From Lactuca virosa (lineage: Eukaryota > Streptophyta > Magnoliopsida > Asterales > Asteraceae): a stretch of 64,000 bases of DNA. The notes beneath the pieces are model-generated. The model saw nothing but the letters and a program-made list of their open reading frames with translations, was not told the DNA's origin and made no database searches. Positions within the stretch are counted from its first letter, which is position 1, and each line of letters opens with the position of its first letter. The position numbers were made by a program, and so were the translations under genes. This document shows, in pieces, positions 46,411-57,098 of the stretch. The DNA is taken from contig CAKMRJ010002223.1 of assembly GCA_928212115.1 (NCBI GenBank), positions 300,818,446 to 300,882,445 on the forward strand. Direction: 5' to 3'.

Positions 46411-48341
46411 TATAACGCCCGTGTTTCTGGGCTAGGCATTAATGTCGTTGTAATAGTCTAGGTTAACCTTTGTAACTCATTTTGAAATAATAAGAATGTA
46501 TTATTTGAGTATTATATGTTTATTGCTTAATTGTGTGATTTAAATAAATTAATGATAAAAATAAGCGATAGAATAAAATATTAGATAAGCCTGATATCTA
46601 TGAAGAAAGTTGTAGTGGTCATGGCAAGGTTTCCGAATATATAAAGAATGCCGAAATCCGAGTTATAACGAAGAAGTTATGACCTGTCGAAGTTTCGCGA
46701 CAAAACCGACACGACACTGTGTGACGTAAAATACGAATTTAAGATAGAGCGATATTTAGCCTTAGTGATCTAAACGAAAGTCGTAGAATACATTAAACTG
46801 AGAGCATGCATAAAAAGAACGTCTAAATCTGACTTCGTATGAGGAGGTTATGATTTTTCTAAGCTTCAACTTAGCGGTATGCAGCCTGACACTCGAATAT
46901 GAGATCGAGTGATAATTAGTCGAAACAATCTAAACGAGAATCGAAGATCTCGTCGATAGTAGTCCAACGGTGAAAAGACAGACGAAAACGTACGTCAGAT
47001 GAAGAAGTTATGATTTTATAACGGATTTTTCCTGTCCCGGTCTACTAAAAATAATATAATAAAAATAAAGTCAAAATTTGCCGACGGAGTCTAAATGAAA
47101 GTTGAAAATCTTAGTCTCACCTACGCGTGGATATAAAGAACGTCAAAAACAGAGCTCGTATGAGGAAGATATATGATTTTCTGAAGTTTTTAAATAATTA
47201 AAATATATAAATTTAATTATTTATTCGGATAATATCCGAAGAGCTGACTCACCTGATCTAATCCGAAAGGTACGCTCAGCGTACCAGTTGTACGCCCCGC
47301 GTACATGTCAACACCGAGGTACGCCCTGTGTACGAGATGGTTACGCGCAACGTACTGCTGCATTGCTCGGTCCAGAAGAGTCCACGTCGCCCCACTTGAA
47401 GTTCGCCACATGGAAGCCTGATCCGAACTACGCCCCGCGTAGAGCTTCGTACGCCCAGCGTACGTGCGAGGTTCAGCCCCTATAAAAGGGCATGCGAGGC
47501 TGCCAATCTTTTTTTCTCAAAATCTTTCTTTCTCTCCCATATTTTCTCATTTTGCGTGCAAGAAATACCCCCGAAGCCCCCGGTATTATTCCCGAGACCC
47601 GAAGCAAGTCCCGAAGCCCCGAAGATCCCGAGAAGTAAAGTTTCCGAGCCGAAACTCTGCCCGCGAGAAGCCCGGTTTTCAAGAAAAGCATCTCGGTTTT
47701 ATCGGAAAAGATTATTTTAAGAGACGAGGTGCTGTCCGATCATTTTCTTATCAAGTGAGTGTATTTTCGTTTTCTTCTAACACATGGTTGCCTTTAGGAC
47801 ATCTATTGTTAAGGAAACCCCTTTGCAGTAATGTCCGTCCCGATGAAAATCCTAGATTAGGTCCCTTGTAATAGTTGTCGTTTTAGGGACATAAAGTGAG
47901 GATAACGGGAATGGGTAATCGGGTTATTGTTGATCGATGAACTAAATATAATTATTTATTGTGGGTTGAAAACCCTATATGCTCACCAGGCTCCCAGGCC
48001 TGACCCACTCAGTTTTTCTTTGTATTACAGGTAGTGGCACGAGAGCATAAGTTGGATGTCATTGTCAAGATATTTTTGGATTATAGACCAGTAGTTATAT
48101 GTAAATGTTGTAAGCTCTATTTTGTATTGTTTATGCTTTTGGTCTGTATCGGAACATGACATCCCGAGATTTTGTTATATAATGAAAAATACATTTCTTT
48201 ATGAAATGCTTTGATAAATTCTTATCATACTTTGTTTTGGGAACAAATTCCGCAACTCTTTTAATCAAAGGATTACTCTGATTTTATTTAAAATAATAAA
48301 TGAAACCGGTCTTTTCTGGCCGTGATTTTGGGGATGTCACA
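46411..48341 (+). mobile_element. 5' LTR of D
   Basis: The first bases are TATAACGCCC, a mutated TGTAACACCC. Four ~160-base repeats come first (46687-47170). TACGCCCCGCGTA-type palindromes follow at about 47270-47465, directly upstream of TATAAAA at 47481. It lacks 336 bases present in the other LTR. Confidence 0.93.
47755..48030 (+). other. Candidate leader intron in D 5' LTR
   Basis: The donor is CAA|GTGAGT at 47755 and TATTACAG|GTAG ends at 48030. CTCAC has its A at 47985, 45 bases before the acceptor; CTGAC closer in is an alternative branch site. Confidence 0.5.
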
Positions 48342-48343
48342 GT

Positions 48344-48355
48344 TGGTATCAGAGC
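48344..48355 (+). other. Primer-binding site of D
   Basis: TGGTATCAGAGC begins two bases after the LTR, as in B and F. Confidence 0.95.
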
Positions 48356-48709
48356 ATTAGTTTAAGCGAACTAGGAATTTGTAGGATTTCTAGACTTAAA
48401 CTTAGAATGCTAAGTGAAGATTGTGAGATGAGTGTCTGTTATATTTAAGACACGAGCACTAGTTTATTTTAGGAAAGTTGCCTAAAATGCTTTTATGTGC
48501 TAAATGTTATATGTTTGGCATATATGATATTATTGTTCGGTTCTATGGTCTGTTGCCGACCGGATCTGGAAACCTTATGTGTTTAGGATTCTAAGCGTAT
48601 GACGACGGTATTAGAACTAGCATGTAAACGTTTCGGAGTGATAAGGATGATTTGATTATCTATCGTGATTGAAGATCTAAATTTACATTATTCGGTGTAT
48701 AGATCAAGA

Positions 48710-51700
48710 ATGGCAAGAACAAGAAGCGGAGTTGGAAACGCGAACGAAAACAGGAATCAACCACCTGTAATCGAGCAAATACCTGTTGTAGGTGCTGTAC
48801 CTGAGCCGGTGACAATGGCTGGTGTACAATTGATGATTCAGACGATGTTGGATCGTCAGATGGAAGAAACTAGACATCTGCTTCAACAAAATCGTGAAGA
48901 ACTGTTAATTCAAGTTGAAGAGCCTGAAGTGAATGGAGAGCCGTCGGATGGAGGAAACTTCAGTGGGACTGTTGGTCAACCCAACCCACCGATTATTAGA
49001 CAAAACAATCGTGATGGAGGAAATGATGGAAGAGGATGTAAATACAAAGATTTTATGGCATCTAAGCCACCGTTACTATCCGGAAGCCCGACGCCGGTGC
49101 AAATTATGGATTGGATCTCCGAAATGGAGACAATGTTTGAAAGTTGCGAATGCAGTAACAGGCAGAAGACCGCTCTTGCGATCCCTTTGTTAAAATCTGG
49201 CGTGTTGAGTTGGTGGAAGCTGTTAGCTGACTCTATGCCCAAGGGAGAAGCGAGCAAAATGTCTTGGGAAGACTTTGTGGAACAACTGAAACTGCAATAC
49301 TGCTCCGAGCAGGACCTTCTGGAAATCAATAATGAGTTTCAGAATATGAAGAAGGGAAAATTGAGCGTTACTGAATACGCTGCAAGTTTCACAGAAAAGA
49401 TGAAGCTTATTCCATATTTAGTTCCAACAGAACTCTCAAAGGTCAATAAGTTTGCCCTCGGATTACCAGCGGACTATGGTCCAATGGTTAAGCAAGCAAC
49501 TACATTGAAAGCCGCCATCTGGCCGGCTAGAAATGTTGAGACCCAGATCAGGGAGAAGGGACTGGAGAGGTTAGAGGTTGGAGAAAAGAGAAAGTTCGAC
49601 GGACCTTTAGGGTCTAGCAAGAAAAAGAAATTCTCGAAGTCTAGTTCGAGAGGAGGAGGAGGCGAAGCGAAGTGGTGCGACAAATGCAAGAAGAAGCATC
49701 ATGGGAAATGTGACAGGGAAGTCACATGCTTCAAATGTGGAAAGCCAGGGCACTATGCCAACGAATGCACCCTCACCAAGAAAGTTTGTTATGGGTGTGG
49801 GGAGGAGGGGAACATCTCGAGGGATTGTCCGAAAAAGAAGGAGGCAGGAAAACCCAACATTCCACCAAAGCTGAAGGCGAGAGCCTTCCAGATGACACTG
49901 GAGGCTGCTAAAGAAGAAGCCGATGTCGCTTCAGGTACCTTTCTCGTAAACGAATTGCCTGCCCAAATTTTATTTGATTCTGGAGCCAACTACTCCTTTA
50001 TTTCGCATGAATTTGGTAGAAAACTAGCTTTGCCTGTCGATAGACTAGATAATGCTTTATTAGTCGGAGTTGCTAGTGGCAAGTTTGTACCTGTTAGCCA
50101 TCGTATGAAAAACATCTTAATCGAACTGAATGGGAATAAGTTCCACGAGGAATTATTGCCTATCGAACTTAATGGTTTCAACATCGTGCTGGGAATGGAT
50201 TGGCTTAGCGCCAATGATGCCAAAATATTGTGACGGAAGAAAATAGTAAAAGTAAACCCGCCAGGGAAGGAGTCATTTATGGTGTATGGGGACAAACGCA
50301 GGGTAAATTCTGGAATCATTTCTCTAATGAAAGCCAGAAAGTGTTTGGCCAAAGGATGTACATCATATTTGGCATTCGTGATTGACGCAAAGAAAGAGAA
50401 AAAGGAGATGCAGAGCATTCCTATCGTGTGTGAGTATCCGGAAGTATTTCCCGAAGATCTTCATGGGTTACCGCCTGATCGACAAGTAGAATTCCGTACT
50501 GACTTGTTACCAGGAACGACGCCAATAGCAAAAGCACCTTACCGATTAGCACCAACGGAGATGAAGGAGCTGATGATGCAACTTCAGGAGTTATTGGACA
50601 AAGGTTTCATAAGACCTAGTTCATCACCCTGGGGAGCTCCGGTGTTATTCATGAAAAAGAAAGACGGGAGTATGAGGATGTGCATCGATTACAGAGAGTT
50701 GAATAAGGCAACAATAAAGAATAGATATTCGTTGCCAAGGATTGATTACCTGTTCGATCAACTACAAGGTTCAAGTTATTTTTCAAAGATCGACCTAAGG
50801 TCAGGATATCATCAGCTGAAAGTAAGAGAGCAAGATATCGAGAAGACTGCATTCAGAACACAATATAGACACTACGAGTTTTTGGTTATGTCGTTTGGAC
50901 TAACCAATGCTCCAGCAGCATTCATGGATTTAATGAACAGAGTTTGCAATCTGTTCCTTGATAAATCTGTGATAGTGTTCATAGATGACATTCTGATTTA
51001 CTCGAAAAGCCAAGAGGAGCATGAACAGAAGTTGTATGCTAAGTTCTCCAAATGTGATTTTTGGATTCGGGAAGTCCAATTCTTGGATCACGTGGTCAAC
51101 CAAGAAGGGATAATGGTTGATCCAGCTAAGATTGAAGCTGTGATGAAGTGGGAACAACCGAAAAGTCCCACGGAGATCTGAAGCTTTTTAGGATTAGCCG
51201 GATATTACCGAAGGTTTATCCAAGGTTTTTCTTCGATCGCTACTCCAATAACAGCTTTGACTCACAAAGGAGCTACTTATGCTTGGAATGATAAACACAA
51301 AGAAGCATTCGAGTTGCTAAAGAAGAAGCTATGTGAAGCACCGATTCTTTCTTTACCCGATGGAGTTGAAGACTTCGCTGTCTATAGCGATGCGTCTGGT
51401 GTTGGATTGGGTTGTGTTTTGACCCAAAGAGAAAAGGTGATAGCATATGCGTCTCGACAGCTGAAAGAGCATGAAAAGAACTACCCCACTCATGATTTGG
51501 AGTTGGCAGCGGTAGTATTTCCTCTAAAGATATGGATGCATTACCTCTATGGCTCGAAGTGCAAACTTTTCACTGATCATAAGAGTCTCCAATATCTCTT
51601 TAGTCAGAAGGAATTGAATATGAGGCAAAGACGTTAGCTAGAATTAGTTAAGGACTACAACTGTGAGATACTTTACCACCCCGGCAAAGCAAATGTTGTT

Positions 51701-53218
51701 GCTGATGCTCTCTGTCGGAAAGTCAATCTTGAAAGAAAAAGGCCAAGAGCGTTGAGAATAGAAGTTGTCTCGACAATTGTGGAGAGCATAAAGAAAGCTC
51801 AAAAGGAAGCTTCAGAAAAGAATGACCGAAAGGAGGAACGTTTGGGCAAAACGTTAGTGTTTGGTACAAACGGTCATGGACTGAAGGTATTCCAAGATCG
51901 TATTTGGGTACCTAAGTCAGGAGGAATAAGAGATCTTCTGATGGAAGAAGCTCACAAAACCATGTACTCAATTCATCCTGGCAGCACTAAAATGTATAGG
52001 GACCTAAAACCCTATTACTGGTGGCCGACGATGAAGCTCGATGTTGCAAAGTATGTGGCGGAGTGTGTGACTTGTGCGAGAGTCAAGGCACAACATCAGA
52101 AACCATACGGGAGTTTAGAACCTTTACCTGTGCCTATGGCTAAGTGGGAAGACATCACTATGGATTTTGTCACTAAACTGCCCAGAACAAAGAATGGTCA
52201 CGACATGATTTGGGTGGTCGTTGATCGCTTCACTAAGAGTGCGCACTTCATAGCAGCCAATGAGAAATGGTCTATGGATTAGCTTGCGAATTCTTGCGTG
52301 AAGGAAATTGTAAGGCTTCACGGTGTTTCGTTAACGATTGTGTCGGATCGTGACAGCCGTTTTACCTCAAGATTTTGGAGAAGTCTACAAGAGGAGTTGG
52401 GTACCAAGTTGTGTTTGAGTACAGCTTACCATCCACAGACTGATGGTCATAGCGAACGAATGATACAAACACTTGAAGATATGATGAGAGCATGTACCCT
52501 GGAATTCCAAGGTAACTGGGACGAACATTTACCTTTGGTAGAATTTTCCTACAATAATAGTTTCCACTCGAGCATAAAGATGGCACCTTATCAAGCTTTG
52601 TACGGACAGAAGTGTCGTACGCCGTCTTGTTGGCTTGAGGCTGGGGAAAAGTAGTTTATGGGACCGGAAATAGTCCATCAAACTGCTGAAAAGCTGAAAA
52701 TAATCTGGGAAAGAATGTTAGCAGCTCAGGATCGTCAAAAGAGCTATGCTGACAAGAAAAGACGACCGATGACTTTTGAAGTTGGAGATTTGGTTGGAGA
52801 TTTGGTTTTGCTTAAAGTCTCGCCGTGGAAGGGACTTATAAGGTTTGGTAAAAGGGGAAAGTTAAGTCCAAGGTTTATTGGACCATTTAAAGTTCTTCAG
52901 AGGATTGGGAACCAAGCTTACAAGCTCGAATTACCCGAAGAACTGAATGGAATTCATAACACTTTTCATGTGTGTTATTTGAGGAAGTTCACGGGAGAAG
53001 TTCCCGATATAATTCCAATTTATGAGTTAATAATTGATGAGAACAAAAGGTTAATTGAAGAACCAGAGGCAATCGTTGACCGAAAGACTAAGAAGTTGCG
53101 ACGCAAGATGGTCGAATTAGTGCTTGTCCGTTGGAAACATACGAATGAGCCAAATCTCACCTGGGAAACAGAGAGTGACATGATGAGTCGCTATCCGCAT
53201 TTGTTTGTTGATGTGTGA
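48710..53218 (+). pseudogene. gag-pol: gag-pol polyprotein of D, one frame with five nonsense codons
   Basis: The start ATG is at 48710. Gag (about codons 1-330) is followed by knuckles CDKCKKKHHGKC, CFKCGKPGHYANEC and CYGCGEEGNISRDC; the last has Asn in place of its His. The protease has LFDSGA (about codon 423). Reverse transcriptase has YRELNK and FIDD (near 50978) but seems to lack about 15 codons after EEHEQ. RNase H has YSDAS. Integrase has an HHCC zinc site, the Asp of MDF, IVSD and the Glu of SER, then a GPF module and a chromodomain-like tail ending at 53218. Stops in frame: TGA 50231, TGA 51179, TAG 51635, TAG 52280, TAG 52652. There is no frameshift. A 12-base tandem duplication (GGAGATTTGGTT) is near 52790. 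Confidence 0.9.
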
Positions 53219-53253
53219 TTCCGGGGACGGAATCATTCTAAGGTGGAGAGAAT

Positions 53254-55518
53254 TGTAACACCCGTGTTTCAGGGCTAGGCATTAATGTCGTTGTAATAGT
53301 CTAGGTTAACCTTTGTAACTCATTTTGAAATAATAAGAATGTATTATTTGAGTATTATATGTTTATTGCTTAATTGTGTGATTTAAATGAATTAATGATA
53401 AAAATAAGCGATAGAATAAAATATTAGATAAGCCGGATATCTATGAAGGAAGTTGTAGTGGTCGTGGCAAGGTTTCCAAATATATAAAGAATGCTGAAAT
53501 CCGAGTTATAACGAAGAAGTTATGACCTGTCGAAGTTTCGCGACAAAACCGACACGACACTGTATGACGTAAAATACGAATTTAAGATAGAGCGATATTT
53601 AGCCTTAGTGATCTAAACGAAAGTCGTAGAATACATTAAACTGAGAGGATGCATAAAAAGAATGTCTAAATCTGACTTCGTATGAGGAAGTTATGATTTT
53701 TCTAAGCTTCGACTTAGCGGTATGCAGCCCGAAACTCGAATATGAGATCGAGTGATAATTGGCCGAAACAGGTCTAAACGAGAATCGAAGATCTCGTCGA
53801 TAGTAGTCCAACGGTGAAAAGATAGACGAAAACGGACGTCGGATGAAGAAGTTATGATTTTATAACGGAGTTTTCCTGTCCCGGCCTACTAAAAATAATA
53901 TAATAAAAATAAAGTCAAAATTTGCCGACGGAGTCTAAATGAAAGTTGTAGATCTTAGTCTCACCTACGCGTGGATATAAAGAACGTCAAAAACAGAGCT
54001 CGTATGAGGAATATATGATTTTCAGAAGTTTTTAAATAATTAAAATATATAAATTTAATTATTTATTCGGATAATATCCGAAGAGCTGACTCACCTGATC
54101 TAATCCGAAAGGTACGCTCAGCGTACCAGTTGTACGCCCCGCGTACATGTCAACACCGAGGTACGCCCTGTGTACGAGATGGTTACGCGCAACGTACTGC
54201 TGCATTGCTCGGTCCAGAAGAGTCCACGTCGCCCCACTTGAAGTTCGCCACATGGAAGCCTGATCCGAACTACGCCCCGCGTAGAGCTTCGTACGCCCAG
54301 CGTACGTGCGAGGTTCAGCCCCTATAAAAGGGCATGCGAGGCTGCCAATCTTTTTTTCTCAAAATCTTTCTTTCTCTCCCATATTTTCTCATTTTGCGTG
54401 CAAGAAATACCCCCGAAGCCCCGGTATTATTCCCGAGACCCGAAGCAAGTCCCGAAGCCCCGAAGATCCCGAGAAGTAAAGTTTCCGAGCCGAAACTCTG
54501 CCCGCGAGAAGCCCGGTTTTCAAGAAAAGCATCCCGGTTTTATCGGAAAAGATTATTTTAAGAGACGAGGTGCTGTCTGATCATTTTCTTATCAAGTGAG
54601 TGTATTTTTGTTTTCTTCTAACACATAGATATGAAGTATTCGTTATAAAATATGTGCTATGTGTTTATATATTATTTGTTTATTTGAACTAGTTGTTGAA
54701 TGGATGTTTTGTACAGGTTCTAAGCTGTATATAAATGAATATATTTTATCTACTAATATGTTGGGTAGAACATGGGTAGACAGTTGGTGTGTGATGAAAA
54801 AAAATGATGAGAGGCCTCGATGTTGTTGTTGATCTAGTCATCTAGCGGAGTATGGATGACGACCACGGACTCTTTCTAGACAGTCCAGTGGAACACTAGC
54901 AGGCACATAACCTGTAGGTGTTGTGAACGATGTGTTCACCGGTGTACTCTATCCCCCCTCATGGTTGCCTTTAGGACATCTATTGTTAAGGAAACCCCTT
55001 TGCAGTAATGTCCGTCCCGATGAAAATCCTAGATTAGGTCCCTTGTAATAGTTGTCGTTTTAGGGACATAAAGTGAGGATAACGGGAATGGGTAATCGGG
55101 TTATTGTTGGTCGATGAACTAAATATAATTATTTATTGTGGGTTGAAAACCCTATATGCTCACCAGGCTCCCAGGCCTGACCCACTCATTTTTTCTTTGT
55201 ATTACAGGTAGTGGCACGAGAGCATAAGTTGGATGTCATTGTCAATATATTTTTGGATTATAGACCAGTAGTTATATGTAAACGTGGTAAGGTCTATTTT
55301 GTATTGTTTATGATTTTGGTCTGTATCGAAACATGACATCCCGAGATTTTGTTATATAATGAAAAATACATTTCTTTATGAAATGCTTTGATAAATTCTT
55401 ATTATACTTTGTTTTGGGAACAAATTCCGCAACTCTTTTAATCAAAAGATTACTCTGATTTTATTTAAAAGCATAAATGAAACCGGTCTTTTCTGGCCGT
55501 GATTTTGGGGATGTCACA
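53254..55518 (+). mobile_element. 3' LTR of D
   Basis: It begins TGTAACACCC and ends GGGGATGTCACA. TATAAAA is at 54323. It includes 336 extra bases between 54624 and 54960 relative to the 5' LTR. Confidence 0.93.
54596..55207 (+). other. Candidate leader intron in D 3' LTR
   Basis: The donor GTGAGT is at 54596 and TATTACAG ends at 55207, 612 bases. The extra 336 bases lie wholly inside it. Confidence 0.45.
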
Positions 55519-56025
55519 TATGAGGGTCGGGGGAAGCAGCCTGTGTACAAGGTTCCAAGGGACATCTCCCCTGACGGGGTCTAGGGGTAACGCCCCTTGA
55601 GGGTCCAAGGGGCATACCCCTGGTGGTGGTTCCGAAATGGATGTAACCACAATTTAACTTTTTTTTCCTTCATGTATAATAACATAGTAAATGTTCCAAA
55701 AAAGGGTTGGATTTTCCATACTCGAAAATTGATCTTCAGATTCTCTCTGTCTCTGTCTCATCAAACGCAAAACAGTAAGGTACTTTCTCAGTTACAGATT
55801 TAGAAGTGGCCATACTTCGACATTGTCATTCTTGAATTATCCCAAATCTGATTTCGTGATACACCAGGCTCTGGGGTCGAAATCACAAATTTTTGTAAAG
55901 TGATTGCAATCACGATTCTAAAATTATCCAAGTCTATATTGATATTCTTAGACCCAAAATCTAAAAACTTATTAAGTGGTACCTTGATTGATTGCTTGCA
56001 GCTTCAAACTGTAATCCCTAGACAT
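55519..56025 (+). mobile_element. 3' LTR of G, right part (end uncertain)
   Basis: It resumes with TATGA and contains G-rich AAGGGGCATACCCC-type inverted motifs. The LTR may end after CATCAAACGCAAAACA (about 55770) or near CCCTAGACA (about 56023). Without the partner LTR the border cannot be fixed. Confidence 0.5.
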
Positions 56026-56307
56026 TATATACTATTTTAGGTTGTCACCCTTTAAAAGTTTACAACATTTTGAGATAAAGATTTTGCCCTAAAAACTTAA
56101 ATTTTTAAATACACCCATATCATAATGTTATGTTGTAAGAGCAACTCAAAGTAATACATTCCCTAAGATAAATTTCGTATCATCAATAAAATTTAATGTA
56201 AAGAGAGGTTTAAAAAAAGTGATCGAATAGATAAATAGTTAGTGTCTAAACGGTAATATACTAGCCATGTTTTTTTTATTTCTCCCATCAAGTCTTTATG
56301 TTCGAAC
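56026..56307. other. Unassigned AT-rich stretch
   Basis: About 280 bases show no LTR, coding or repeat signal I recognise. It lies outside G and before I, so it may be the original chromosomal sequence or the end of an older element. Confidence 0.4.
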
Positions 56308-56499
56308 AGTAACACCCCGTTATTTTCTTCTTGTAAATCAATCCAATTCAATCAAAAGTCAGACTCGTTGATGCTATCTGTTTACTGTGTTTAAGGTCAT
56401 TTTGAGAGTCTCTAAGCCTAATACACTTAAGGATTGAGTGTTATGAAGTATTAGCTCGAGATTAGAAGGCTGCTCCCAAACCAGAAAGCACAACACATG

Positions 56500-56890
56500 A
56501 GGTTCACGGTCGTAAACACTGTTCACGACCATGAACACTCTTCTAGCCGTGAACACTCTTCTAGCCGTGAACCACCCTCCATATATAAGAGATTACTTCA
56601 TTTTTTTCTTCATTTCTCCAAACTCCAGCCGTGAACTATCTATTCACTCTCAAGTATCATCAAGTGAAGGCTCACTTTTCACTCCAAAACGTAAGCATCT
56701 CATCCTTATTCTTGTTCATTCTTAGAAATCCCTTTGTTCTAGCCTTGATTCATCACCTTTCATCATCATCTTCAAGATATTCAAGGGTTTACGACCGTAA
56801 ACCCTTCATAAGGGTCGTAAACCCTTCATAGGATCTTGGGCCGTAAACCCTCCCAAGGCCGTGAACTCCAAGAGTTTGGTCGTGAACTCC
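56500..56890 (+). repeat. GTTCACGGCCGTGAAC-type palindromes in LTR I
   Basis: One cluster at about 56500-56575 sits directly upstream of TATATAA (56582). A second at about 56785-56890 is downstream. Half-sites CCGTAAAC and CCGTGAAC recur. F has the equivalent GTTTACGGCCGTAAAC in two clusters. Confidence 0.75.
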
Positions 56891-57098
56891 TCGTGATCAA
56901 TCACATGTGATTCTAACACTCCATTGAGAGTGTTTCCTAGTTCCTAAGGTTGTTTCCGTTACATGTTAGTTGTTTTAAACACTAATAATATACATATATG
57001 TATCAATATATGTCAATTAGGACTCGTTTGTGCCTCGGAACTTCACTCGTGGAACTTTTCATCGTATACCAACTCTTCTATTGAATCCCACAAATAAG

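Larger units (their letters stand above)
46411..55518 (+). mobile_element. D: complete Ty3/gypsy chromovirus (Tekay-like), TSD TATGA
   Basis: LTRs are 46411-48341 and 53254-55518, with PBS at 48344 and PPT AAGGTGGAGAGAAT at 53240-53253. The interior carries gag, protease, reverse transcriptase, RNase H and integrase in one frame. The duplication TATGA is perfect (46406-46410, 55519-55523). LTR divergence by eye is low, about 3% in the first 340 bases and less further in. It is the only element here with a complete set of domains, though stops make it inactive. Confidence 0.95.

Noticed and set aside
47217..47485. Identical ORFs in the two LTRs of D (also at 54059-54327)
   Set aside because: They are LTR duplicates spanning promoter palindromes and the TATA box; no coding signal.
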